Shown here: in pieces, positions 45,240 through 56,836 of the stretch | Numbering within the stretch: the stretch's first letter is position 1 | How the letters are laid out: the number at the start of each line of letters is the position of its first letter | Notes under the pieces: model-generated | Seen by the model: only the letters and a program-made list of their open reading frames with translations | Told to the model about the DNA's origin: nothing | The model's database searches: none | Made by a program: the position numbers and the translations under genes | Source: Oreohelix idahoensis | Lineage: Eukaryota > Mollusca > Gastropoda > Stylommatophora > Oreohelicidae | Direction: 5' to 3' | Assembly: GCA_024509875.1 (NCBI GenBank) | Contig: JAMPIV010010594.1 | Coordinates: 434,001-498,000, forward strand | Length of the DNA stretch: 64,000 nt

Positions 45240-45608
45240 ACGTTATATGTCAGTCTATAATTCTATATACACATAGAGAAATTTATTATTATTTCTGGGG
45301 CTTACGGTGATTCTCATCACACGGATGGCGGCTTAAAAAATCCGCTCCCAGATTCGCTAATTTTATGTTTATCATGGATTAATGCAGGTGGGTCAATTCA
45401 AAGTAGGCACGACTCAAGAAATCTGCCCCATACCTCTGCAATCCAAGAACCCATTTCAGATATGTTACTGTACAGCTGCAAGTGTTACGGCTTGTCTTAC
45501 TACTGCTTAGCAATCAATATTCACCATTTTTTTTTTTCTCTGAGTCTGCTCAACGATATGTCCAGAGAAGATTAGATGTTCCTCAAATGTACGTTATGAG
45601 GAGTTGAT
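45240..45608 (-). pseudogene. Element C pol 3' remnants
   Basis: Minus-strand fragments carry the end of RNase H: LGADFLSRHPCDEN near 45308-45360 and a second GADFLSR near 45400-45445, separated by stops. The repeated end motif suggests a duplication or a template switch during the event that removed the RNase H body. No RT active site lies between this and the RT piece upstream. Confidence 0.65.
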
Positions 45609-46695
45609 CTATATGGTGATATCTGAGTTGTGGAGTGGATCCAATAATTTTCTCATCATTCTAGAGAAGACACTAGGCGCATTCTTCAATCCAAATGGCA
45701 CTCTGTTAAACTCATAGTGTCCCTCTGAGGTACTAAAAGCTAGGTATGGTCTAACCTCAGGCTTTACTGGAATCTGATAGTATCCTTTACTCAGATCCAC
45801 TTTTGAGAAATATTTAGCTTTATTTAGCCTGGCAAACAACTGATTTGTATCCGGCAATGGATCCACCTGACCTTCTGTGATAGCATTCAGTCTCCTGTAA
45901 TCTATACAGAGTCTATGTTCTCCAGAGGGTTTCCTTAAGAGTACCACACTGGAACTATACGAAGATTCACTGTGTGAAATTATTCCCTCCTTCAACAAAT
46001 AGTCTATCTCTTCCTTCAAAGCTTTCTCCTTAGCAAAAGGAATCGAATAGGGTTTCATACAGACAGGTGTGGGGTCTATCAGTTTCATATCATATTCCAA
46101 TAAGTTTGTAAGCCCCGGTCGGTCTGTTAGCACCTCTGTATGATCATCTAAAACCTGTTGCACTCTCTCCTTCTGATTTTTCGTTAAATGTGTACTGATT
46201 TTCACCTGTGCCGCTGTCTCACAGGGATGTAATGGATATTCAAATGATGAAAGTGGTTCCTTTTTCATCTCCATTGCAATGGACAAGGTCAACAAGTGTG
46301 TCTCTTCCTGATTTCCTCTTTCCAAATATTTCTTCAGGAGATTCACATGATAGATTTTTTTCTTTCCCTTTCTTATCTATCTTATAATTGGTTCTAGACA
46401 CCTTCTCTAGAACTGTATATGGACCTTGCCATCCAATTTGTAATTTATTCTGACTACCGGGTAGAAGAAGCAGTACCTTCTCTCCCACAGCCAAATCTCT
46501 GTCTTTAGCTTTCCTGTTGTAATAGGCAGCATGTTTTTTCCTGGCTTGTCTCAAATTTTCATTGGCAAGTTTCCAGCCAGTTTTTAAACGAGTGGTCAGC
46601 TCATTCACATATTGGTATGAGGATGTAATATTTTCCTCTGCCTTTTCATCAGTCCACGTTCTTAACAGCGCTTTATATGGATCTTTAATTTTGTG
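45609..46695 (-). pseudogene. Element C integrase C-terminus and N-terminal half of RT
   Basis: Sequence resumes with ALLRTWTDEKAEE, continues through the GPY module (GWQGPYTVLEK) and, after a frameshift near 46346, the RT N-terminal half with LCIDYRRLNA, VDLSKGYYQIP and PFGLKNAPSVF. It breaks off just before the catalytic FMDD found in element B. The first RT aspartate is present, the FMDD pair is gone, so no reverse transcriptase can be made. Confidence 0.88.
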
Positions 46696-47531
46696 GACCT
46701 ATTTGTCCATGCACCGGTATGGTCTCTTCCACTCGAAGCTCTATAGTGATGATTTTTCTTCCCAGAATTATCATGCACAAAACGACCGCTACCAATTCTT
46801 TTCTTGGGGCTTTCTCCCCACTTAGAATTCTTGATGAGAGATTTCCTCTCTACATCCTCTTCCTCCAGTTTGTTTAAGTCCGATTGAGGGATTTTCGGCT
46901 TATCCTGGGGTAAGACATCCTTTTGCACTCTCCGCATAGTGGCCATTGTAAAACAGTTAATTGAAGCTTGTCCGTGAAAAGGGGCTTCCCATTCCACTTG
47001 GTCCACTTTATTATTCTTTCTATTGTCAGGCCTACGTTTGCCCAGTGGCGTGTCCAGGTCCTGATCAATGTTCCCACTTGTGGGTGTTCCCTCATGTGCT
47101 ATGCTACACCTTTCTACAAAATTCTCAATGTCCCACCTTGCCTTGGGCCAATAATAATTGCGAGCCACCTTTTGGATGATGGTACCAATTTTCTCATGGT
47201 CCCCATCTTGTTTCACATGTAGGCTCCTTATTAAGTCTGCCCTATATGCCTTTGGAAGAACCAACTGTCCATGACCATTGGATCTAGTTCCGGCCTTCCT
47301 GTAAATCAACTTGTTTTTCATGTAAAAATCTCCCTTGCCTGGAGTTGTATGACAAGTTGACAATTTCCTGAAACAAGGCTTGAGGGTCTTATCCCCAGCC
47401 TGTGCCTTCCTCATCTCTTCTGGAGTGGTATCTATCAGGATATCCTCCTCCTGTCTTGAGGTCGACCTGACCTGAAGGGTGGCCATATACACAGGTTTCC
47501 TTCTACAATGGTCAGTATCATGATTGTCCAT
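46690..47531 (-). pseudogene. Element C chimeric segment: knuckle, protease deletion, foreign integrase-like sequence
   Basis: The frame starts with the second half of the CCHC knuckle (DNHDTDHCRRKP) and jumps straight to MATLQVRS, the point after protease in element B. About 120 codons of protease are missing, perhaps by joining at similar RRKP / EKPV words. From about 47235 on it departs from element B: HEKIGTIIQKV, RNYYWPKARWDIENFVERC looks like the zinc module of a different retroelement integrase, followed by about 150 residues I cannot place. No D,D35E core is present. Confidence 0.75.
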
Positions 47532-48736
47532 CTGACAATTTTTACACCACCTCCTTCCTTGGTTGAAAGATTTTCTTTCATCAGATTTCCTTTCATCGAA
47601 TTGTGGGGTTTTATTTTTATTGTCATACCGTGGCCTATCAAACTGGTGCTTACTTTTGTTATGATCTCTAGGATCAAATTTATTAAAGTTCTGTGGTGCC
47701 TTAAAATTTTCTGTTTCTTTTTATTACCTGATACCTCTGCCTGAGCTGCTTGATATCTTTCAGCAACATTTAGTAACTCACCCAGCCTCTCTGCACCTTG
47801 TTCCATGAGAAACTTTCTCAGGTCTGGAGCCATGGACTCTCTTAGTTGTTCTATAAGGATCATTTCCTTAAGATCTTGGGTTTTCCCCAGAGAAGTCCAT
47901 TTCTCCAAGTATGTCTCTAACCGTGCAGAGAACTGGTGATAGGTTTCACCTGACAGTAGTTTAGCATTCCTAAATTTTTTCCTATAAAATTCTCCATTCT
48001 TTTCATATCTTAACAAAAGAGCCTGCTTTAGCATGTCATAATTTTCTTGATCATTTCTGCTCATTTTGGCAAAAACTTCATAAGCTGCACTACGAAGCCC
48101 TTGAGATAACTTTAAGCTCCACCTTTCTCTCTCTAACCCATACGTGGTAGCTAATAGTTCATAATTTAGATAGCTCTCGATATCATCGACTTTCTCAACA
48201 AAATGATCTAAATGAAAGTTCATAGCTGAGGTTGAGGCTCCCTGACTAGCAGTAGCATCGGAGGTAAAGGGACTGGCACCATTTTCAGGAACATGGCCTT
48301 GAAATTCCAACTCCCTTAGTCGTAACTCATGTTCCCTTTGTAATCTCTTCTCCTCCTTTTCTGCTTCCCTCTCTGCAGCCAATCGCTTGTCTTCCCTTTC
48401 GGCAGTCAATCTTTTTTCTTCTGCTTCCCTTTCAGCCTTTTTCTCTTCCAACTGGAGCCTCTTTATTTCCGCCTCACGATCCGCCTCCAATGCTCTAGCC
48501 TCTTTGTCAGCCTCAATCTGCAGCCTCTTAATTTCTTTTTCAGCCTCTAACTTTCTTTCAGCCTCTTTTTCTAATCTTTCAGATTCTAATCTTCTTTCGG
48601 CTTCAAATTTTCTTTCTTCACATTCAATATATTTGTCACATTCAGTAGTGACATAAGCAATCATAACTTGCCCGTCCATTCCTAACTCTTTAGCAGTCTG
48701 CACAGCAGCAGATCGAAATTTGGCCAGGTCCGCCAT
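47435..48736 (-). pseudogene. Element C Gag, frameshifted before the knuckle
   Basis: ATG at 48736 begins MADLAKFRSAAVQTAKELGM, close to element B Gag. A charged coiled coil of about 110 residues, longer than in B, is followed by the capsid with WSLKLSQGLR and LLRYEKNGEFYRKKF. Near 47720 the frame shifts and the annotated end is out of phase. In the neighbouring frame the sequence continues in the family pattern up to the knuckle WCKNCQMDNHDTDHC. Up to the shift the capsid looks sound, so a truncated Gag could be made. Confidence 0.88.
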
Positions 48737-48920
48737 TTTCTAACAGGTAAATGTATAAAATATTTAACTAAACAATTTTATCTATGACTAATTAACTAAG
48801 GACAACCACAAGCACTGAGAGCTGAACCTTATTTATTTCCACCCAAGGATACCTTTTAATTCTTATAATTTCCCGAAGTGAATTACTCCCAATATATATA
48901 TGCTAGGGGAAGGTTCAATA

Positions 48921-48939
48921 TCCCGGGAGCGAGACCCCA
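48921..48939 (-). promoter_or_regulatory. Element C primer-binding site, proline-tRNA-like
   Basis: In element sense TGGGGTCTCGCTCCCGGGA begins five bases (TATAT) after the 5' LTR. It shares its first eight bases with the element B site and resembles the proline-tRNA primer site of retroviruses. Confidence 0.72.
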
Positions 48940-48944
48940 ATATA

Positions 48945-51345
48945 TGTGGTAAAGTGGGATGATATAAATATTTATAGGGGACTTAGTGTACTGACTGAGA
49001 TCAGCTGTGAAGGTATCTGTATCTAATAGGTGTAGTGTTTTACAGATAACCTTTCTTTGCTACCACATTTAGACCTCAGTCAGAATTATTCTGGAATATT
49101 GTGATGACTACGTTGAATGTCTAGGGTTATGATAATGATGAAGTGTAAGTCACAACAACAACAGACAGATAAACAATTTAATTTAATCCACAACACTTTA
49201 CAACACTGTGACACTCACATACGTATAACACTCTATAAGACTATCTTAAATGAGTCAAGTCTTAACGTTTAAAAATATATGTATTAATTCCTTCAAATAT
49301 TAGATACCCTGATTCAACTACAAAGTGAACCAGGAATCACAATCAAATGTAATCACAAGTTATATGTACACAATTTATAGATAGAATCTTTGTATTGACA
49401 TATATTATTATTATTATCATATGTGTGTAAGTTGTGATGTAGTACTATGAGGTAATACTGGCTTGTTCAAGCTTGGTTGTTGTTTGTCATCATGACTTCA
49501 AGTGTTTGCTTCTGGAGGAAATAGTATTGGGAAAAGTTCACAGTTCCTGTCATTTGAAACAATTAATTGTCCCTCTTTATTTAATATACTGTCAATTTTT
49601 GAGGGGGGTACATAAGATTGAGCTGCTCTGGCCACAGAATCTTATCTTCTGTGAGGGCGGCAGGAAACAGTCTCCTCTGCTTGCTTGCTTCACCGTATTC
49701 TTGAGACACCACACTGGTCGCTATCTGGACCAAGGGGTATGCTATCAGCCTCTGGATTCAGCAAAACTCAGACCAGGTGCTGCTTCAATAAGTTAGGACC
49801 ACGGTCCCTGAAACAAGAAGGTTGTACCTCCTACTTCAGAACTAATTTATAATCTATTTCCACACTGAAACACAATACATAACAAACACCGAGTTCAGCG
49901 CGGTAGGCCAACTGTTAGCTTCTCATGTAACAACATTCACCAGTATTCCTCTCCCTAATGGTTACTACGCCTCTGCAATTTCAGCTGTAATTCCTTCTAT
50001 ACAATAAGATAGGTGTCACAGTACTATTTGGCAATTCCATGCAGTTATACTTTTCTCCGACAAGTTTTGTTCAGGTTGGAGCAATATCTAGGCTTTGCCT
50101 CATGTTTGCTACTGAACCACACACATATACAGACATAAATTATCAATTCACATTCAATTTTCATCTAAAAGATATCAAATATGTCAATCTTACCACAATT
50201 CATGGAAATAATAAACAAATACGTTGACTGGCGATGAATTATGGCACAATTTCGATCTGCCTCTGTCCCAGGCTTTTATTTAGAAAAATATGAGCTGGAT
50301 CTCAACGCACTGCTTCTTAGTAAGTTTATTTTAAAATGTGGCACTGAACAGACGCTCCTAATTGACTATATCAAATGGTCTAGCCAATAGGACCATGTTT
50401 ACAAAAGCTTTTGAAAAAAATTTACCCTTCCTACGTTTCCCCTAACAACCAAAAATAGTATTTGCAGTCCGACTAATCGTGGTTCGCCTTACATATACTT
50501 CTAGCCAATCAAATAGGATTTAACTTGTTGGCCTATTTCCCGTAAAATGGTGGTTTCAAAACATGCCACTGAGCAATTATGATTTGGTGCTGTCAGACAC
50601 CCTCACTATTTTCTTTTGGCTATAATTTGTTAATTCCTAGACTATTTGCGTAACACTTAACATATTCTTTGTCAGCAAGTCCTAAGGAACCCAAATATAT
50701 AAATTTAATGGGGCTAAGTGGCTGCGTTCAAAATATGCATTTTCTTCTACCTCCCGTTCACTTCGATATGAGGTGGTGTCTTCTGTACTGTCAGGCTTTC
50801 AGACATAAAACAGTATAATGTCATGTTTACTAATAAGCATTAAACAGGTTTTTAAAACCTAACCCTCGTATTGGTAGTGTTTTTTATCACTGTCTATTTG
50901 AAAAAAAAAAAGTTAGTGCTTCATGCCTTTCGCTTGGAGGTGGCATTAATTTTATATCGCGAGACGCGTGTTAGTGTTGCATGCGTTCCTCCGTTCAGCT
51001 CTCTCTCTCTCTCTATCCTAAGTCCATCTGTCCTTTCGTTTATGTTAACGTAGTGTATATAATTCATTAATGCTAGTATTAATCTAGGTCATTAAGCAGC
51101 TTGCGTAACTCACGGTTTTCTAAGAAACACAGTACTAGTTGTATTTTTCGAACGTGTGTAGTTTTATGCAGACGGAGCATAAAAAGGGGGTTTCTTGTTC
51201 AACTAGCATGACGTTCTATTAACACAGGCGTACGCTATTGGAAAGCACGGGTCTTTAACCATTCTTCTTTCCCTTTTATTGAATTAATGTGTTAGGCTTT
51301 ACATTTACTTTTTAATTTATATGAGATTTAGAATGTTTCACGACA
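48945..51345 (-). repeat. Element C 5' LTR
   Basis: 2401 bp and nearly identical to 42816-45218; the differences I saw are single substitutions and short indels. It borders the LINE-J RNase H codons at the GAGCC target copy (51346-51350). Open frames inside it recur in the other LTR and look fortuitous. Confidence 0.95.
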
Positions 51346-52315
51346 GAGCCCTGAACATCTTATATGCATGTCTTCCTTTCAGATTTTTATCCCACTCTGC
51401 TTTCCATTCATCTGTTATTAAATCTTTAATTAAGCTCTTAGTTTCTGATTTACTCATCCCTACATTTATTAGATTTTTATCAGATCTACCTTTCTTGGCT
51501 TCTTTATCTGCCTTTTCATTTCCTTCTATGCCAACATGTGAAGGTATCCAAGCAATTAATACTGAACATCCTCTAGAATATAAGTATGTAGTAGCCAGAA
51601 AAATCTCCTCTGCTATATCAGGTCTACTACATTCTCGTAAGTTTCTAAGTGCTTTAATTGTTGAAAGAGAGTCAGTTAAAACTGTTAATTTTTTGGGAGG
51701 GTTATTAGAGAATATTTCTAGTGCTTTTAGTATTGCCACCATCTCTGCAGTGAAAATGGATGTATTTTCCGTGATGCTATATTCTTTTGCCATTTTCCAT
51801 ATTGGAATATATATTCCTATCCCCAATTTGCCATCCTCTCCCTTGGATCCATCTGTGTACACAGTAATGCTGTCTTTTGATATTTGTTGTATATATTTAT
51901 TGGCTGTGTTTTTAATATTTTCTATATTATTTGTTTTCTTAAGTATTTCTGCTAGGTGGTAGTCCGTGTCTGGTTTCTTGATCTCCCAGGGTGGAATCAC
52001 TGGCTTGTATTCACAACTGTTATTAATTGATGTAATTAATGTACCCAGATGGACAATTTCCTCCATACACTTCCATCCTGTAGGGTATCTAGTGGTATTC
52101 ATTGGATTGACCTGAGTTGTTAGTTGGCATCTGGTAAAAGCTGTATGTGCTAGGTGAGACTTATCTAACATAACTCTGTTCATGTAATTTAGTCTTAACT
52201 CCTTTCTCCGTAATTCCAAGGGTATGATTCCTAAAGCCACCTCTATAGCTCCCATTGATGTTGATCTGATTGCACCTGCTATTGTACATAAAGCCTGATG
52301 CTGAATTCTAATTTA
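51346..52315 (-). pseudogene. LINE-J ORF2 RNase H domain
   Basis: The frame reads AGAIRSTSMGAIEVALG, then the RNase H residues: ITVYTDGSKGEDGKLG (Asp), FTAEMVAILKALE (Glu), TVLTDSLSTIKAL (Asp) and WIPSHVGIEGNEKADKEAKK (His, Asp). All catalytic positions are intact. It is cut on the right by a SINE and on the left by element C, where the frame continues at 42815. The ATG at 52255 is an internal methionine. Confidence 0.9.
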
Positions 52316-52572
52316 ATCTTGTTACTGTGTCGGCGTCTGTGGCCTAATGGATATGAACGCAGTTTCATAATCCAGATATACCAGGTTCGAAACCTGCTGC
52401 AGGCGGTTTGGTAGCAGATCGCTTTGTGTGGATTTTTAACAATGGTATAAGCGCCGTACCATTCAGAAAGCAATGGCAAACTACTGAATGAAAAAATTGC
52501 CTAGAAAAATCACAAACAGCCAATAAAAGCTGGGGTTGATTGCCACGTCCTGTAAAGGATAAGCAACTAACT
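52316..52572 (+). mobile_element. tRNA-derived SINE inserted in LINE-J
   Basis: GTGGCCTAATGG is a near-consensus A box and GGTTCGAAACC a perfect B box, about 40 bases apart. A body with AATGGCAAACTACTGAATG and TTGCCTAGAAAAATC follows, a pattern I recall from arthropod-type tRNA SINEs. It separates LINE-J RT from RNase H. Flanks are A/T-rich (TAATCTTG, TAACTTTTTT), so the TSD is unclear. The tRNA head would give internal polymerase III promotion. Confidence 0.75.
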
Positions 52573-52945
52573 TTTTTAACTGTGTGCAGCAGAGTCATAT
52601 ATTATACTTCCATAATCTATTTTTCCTCTAATAAAAGATTTATAAAAAGTGAGCATTGTCTTAGTGCTTGCACCCCATCCATTACCTTTCAAATATCTTA
52701 ATAAGTTAGTCAATCCTCTGCAAGACTCCACTAGTTTATCTATGTGTTTATTCCAGTTCAGCTGTTGGTCCAATATCATTCCTAGATATCGAGTGGTTTG
52801 AACTGTTTTAATGTTTTGCCCTTGGATATTTATATCTATAATTTTATTTTTTACAACCCTACCTTTACTGAAGATCATTCCCAATGTTTTATTTGAATTC
52901 AGCTGAAAACCCCATTTTGTCATCCATTTACATACTTTATTTATT
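52573..52945 (-). pseudogene. LINE-J ORF2 RT thumb region
   Basis: Minus-strand translation shows NKVCKWMTKWGFQLNSNKT, TRYLGMILDQQLNW and the typical RT thumb SFIRGKIDYGSIIY. It continues the RT piece that ends at 57446; a 4.5-kb block lies between. The stretch 52946-53112 in the same open frame is read-through into that block and is not LINE. Confidence 0.85.
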
Positions 52946-54430
52946 GTAGCAAAGTCCATTTTGCTGGGGAGGTTATGATGGTATCCTAACAAAGAATGAA
53001 ATCGGTGTCTGCATAAACCGTGTGAGGTCAAGCACATGTAGGCCCCTGACTCTAAAAGATGATGATGATGAATTATGTGCAGGGAACCTAACGCTACCTC
53101 CCTAGATCTCACACGGTCACTCTTGTGGCTCTAGTGTATGGTGTATGATGTACCTAGTGTCTAGGGGAGAAATGAAATGATGGTACACAACACCAAACAC
53201 TTTAAGTTACTATGAGGAAGTGAATAAAACCTGTGGTTAAGTTTTTCTTTAAATTAATTTTTTTTTTTACAATTTATTTTGCCTGTCCAGTCAAATCGTT
53301 TGGACAGGTCTTTGAAAATGAGGACAAGATAGTTTACATAAAAGATTAACTAAAATTTTGTGGACAATCTGCCCAAATAACTACAATGTTATTATATGTA
53401 TTTCTTATTTGAATGTTCACAGCTTAAATTTATTCTTCTAAGAGAGAGAGTCACTGTGTATGAGGGGCTGTAATGTCATCATACCCCACAAAAGTCCTGA
53501 GTATGACTTGAATTACCAAGGTTTATTTAAACCGAAACTGTCTGATGTACTTAACATATCACCTGGGGTTTCTTGTTGAAAGATAGGATATTGTGTAGTT
53601 GCAGAAATATCGATATCACGTCACACACCCAAGCTCCTGCTGTTATCTCTTGACAGCATATGTAAAGTGTAGGAGACTTCTTGGCGTATCGTCACTCCTC
53701 AGGTTTCCTGTCACCAGCTGGCAACAGGAAACGAAACCTCTGCAACAAAAGGACACCCTGGCCTTTTACATCTGATCACTTATTCTTTTATTTACTTTCA
53801 TACGTGGGTATGGGGTCAGCCTCGCGTGCATTTCAGGTGCACATTTCCCCTAATTTTCATGACTCCCACCTTGCTGTGACCACCCCTCAGGTCCGTATGG
53901 CAGATACGCCACTGTACGTTTACATAGTTTTCCTCAATAATATAATGTGGGGTAACCACATTTCCTTTTATATATTTTTCTTATCTTTTCTTTTTAAATA
54001 TGAATGCTTCAGGCATGTTGAACAGTGTTCATTGAACACAGAGGCTTACTAATATGCTCTAATACAATAATATTCAAACATAATCATGACAACATACATT
54101 AGTTAGATACATTTCAACGTGAGGACTCAACAATGTCTGCTCCCAGCACGTCCTTCACTTTTTCCCAATAGCAGTATCTAACTTTGGTAATGGGATTAAA
54201 CATATTAAATTCCTAAAGCATCCTTACCACAAATCAAGAAATATAAACAAATGACGCTGACTTTGCAAAGAAATGGCCTCAGTTTCCTCTGCTCCGTCCA
54301 GACTGTGAAATACTCATATAGTTATTTAATTTACTTTTAAATTTAACACAGCTGTTCTCAGCGTATCTGAATAAACAATACAGTTCAACTGGCAATGAAT
54401 AGTGAAAGCTTTTTGCTAATATTTAGTAGC

Positions 54431-54533
54431 ACTGGCCAATCGAAAGCTTGCGACTACCAGAATTCAAATGCAGTTTTTGAAAAACCAAAAATAATTCCAA
54501 ACGTACTCTGCGTCTGGTAGTCGATTGGCCAGT
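54431..54533. repeat. Inverted repeat with CCAAT-type arms
   Basis: ACTGGCCAATCGA plus CTACCAGA on the left (with a ten-base interruption) is the reverse complement of TCTGGTAGTCGATTGGCCAG on the right. About 50 bases lie between. Confidence 0.7.
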
Positions 54534-55910
54534 CCGCTTTAGTTATGCCAATGCAAAACGATGTTAGTTTTAGGTAACAATTTTCCTACCGCTCCCCTCT
54601 CCTTCTATACTCTTGTTTCCCAAGCTAATTTGAATTTCCTCAATGCCTCTCTTCTAAGCCGGTGTCCCCACTAACGTTAAGAAAAAACAAAGCAGGAACA
54701 ACAGTCTGTCTGGTCGTGCGTCCGAAGACATTTAGTATTTTCTCAACCATTTGGGTAATACTGGGACTATCATATTATTTAAAACACATTCTTGCTCAGT
54801 GAATTCTAAGCTATACTACCATATATTTTTTATGTTCAGTTTCATTATGGTTTTAGATTTTCAATTTTGTCCCCGGTCATCGGCAAATAAATATTTTACA
54901 CAAGACGGCCATCTTCCCCTCTCGATATCTCGCCAGCATGTATTTTTCAAATAACTAACTTGTTTTTGTGACGTCAGAAACATTACCGCGAGGAGGCAAT
55001 AAAATTGTCTGCGTGTTTTGCCTCTCTTGGCTTTGTCGCAACGTGTATATATGCATGGCAGAATGTGTCAGGCTAAGTGGGGTTGTGCATGGCGGGTTAA
55101 GAATTGGCGTTAATAATTTGTATTGTATCGTGTAACACTACCACAAAATGTAAGGATTACTACTAAATTTGCTTAAAGTTGACAGAATACGTTAATTCAG
55201 ATAGTTATTTGGCGGCACACTTCCTCAAAATTGTTAATTATAAGTCTTGGCTGCAAAATGTATGCAGCAGATTTGGTAACATGTTGTGTTACCCCTTATG
55301 TTTTCTCATAGCTTCTCAGTAACACTTTTAGTAGGTATTAGATCCAACTTGACCTGAAAACCACTGCTACAGAAAGATTATGTTATCGTTCACTCCGACC
55401 AACTGACACAGCTGTAGATGTTTTTGTGTGTAAATATCGTAAAGATGAGGGCGTGCATTGTTTCTTGAGTGCACACGCCACACAGGCTACCAAATAATAT
55501 CGTGTTGAATATCTCCGCTTCACGGACTAATATAGTTAGGTCGTGGTTCCGTAGTAAAGCCACCCTTGGCAAAGACAAGACGTTCTGTATACATATAGGC
55601 CACGCCCACACTGGGCTGTTTGTAAATATGAGTTATTACTGTCACGCCTGGAAGGTAGAGTGAGTGTGTGCTGGCAGAGTCGTTCACACCACAGGTACAT
55701 ACACAGGAGTCAATGGAGTGTTGAACGACTGATGACATTTAACAAAGGTTTATTAAGTCACAGCACATCATCACGTTGACATAGACGAATACAATTACAT
55801 CGAATCATCACAGCTTCATAACCTCAGCGAAACAATAATAACAGTTAATGGATCCTTTCATCGAACGGTCGTAATCACCATGTTAATACAATAAATATGG
55901 CCTCGTCAAA

Positions 55911-56836
55911 GATGCTCCTAACATCACTGTACTATAAATACTGCACACAGCAGATATATAAATCAAGGCCTAAAGTACCCATAAAATCCATCAGCAAACG
56001 GTCAGCATCACCGTGCTATAAATACGGCACACAGCAGATCCATACTATAAATACTGCACACAGCAGATATATAAATCAAGGCCTAAAGTACTCACAAAAT
56101 CCATCAGCAAACGGTCAGCATCACCATGCTATAAATACTGCACACAGCAGATCCGTACTATAAATACTGCACACAGCTGATATATAAATCAAGGCCTAAA
56201 GTACTCACAAAATCCATCAGCAAACGGTCAGCATCACAGTGCTATAAATACTGCACACAGCAGATATATATCAAGGCCTAAAGTACTCACAAAATCCATC
56301 AGCAAACGGTCAGCATCACCGTGCTATAAATACTGCACACAGCAGATCCGTACTATAAATACTGCACACAGCAGATACATAAATCAAGGCCTAAAGTACC
56401 CACAAAATCCATCAGCAAACGGTCAGCATCACCGTGCTATAAATACGGCACACAGCAGATCCGTACTATAAATACTGCACACAGCAGATATATAAATCAA
56501 GGCCTAAAGTACTCAAAAAATCCATCAGCAAACGGTCAGCATCACCGTGCTATAAATACTGCACACAGCAGATCCGTACTATAAATACTGCACACAGCAG
56601 ATATATATCAAGGCCTAAAGTACTCACAAAATCCATCAGCAAACGGTCAGCATCACCGTGCTATAAATACTGCACACAGCAGATATATATCAAGGCCTAA
56701 AGTACTCACAAAATCCATCAGCAAACGGTCAGCATCACCGTGCTATAAATACTGCACACAGCAGATATATATCAAGGCCTAAAGTACTCACAAAATCCAT
56801 CAGCAAACGGTCAGCATCACCGTGCTATAAATACTG
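55911..56836 (+). repeat. Higher-order minisatellite with about 15 TATAAATA motifs
   Basis: The basic unit is 82 bp (GCTATAAATACTGCACACAG, then CAGATATATATCAAGGCC and on to CAAACGGTCAGCATCACC). A longer 113-bp form carries an extra 29-bp TATAAATACTGC...CCGTAC segment. Short and long forms alternate on the left and short forms dominate on the right, which suggests local homogenisation. Confidence 0.92.

Larger units (their letters stand above)
42816..51345 (-). mobile_element. Element C: defective, recently inserted Gmr1-like retrotransposon
   Basis: Two LTRs of 2.4 kb enclose a rearranged interior. The TSD GAGCC is at 42811-42815 and 51346-51350. The primer site, five-base spacer and polypurine tract match element B, and Gag and RT proteins are close to it. 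The interior lacks protease, integrase core and everything from the RT catalytic aspartates to most of RNase H, so it is non-autonomous. Fewer than about ten LTR differences were seen, so it moved recently. Confidence 0.93.
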
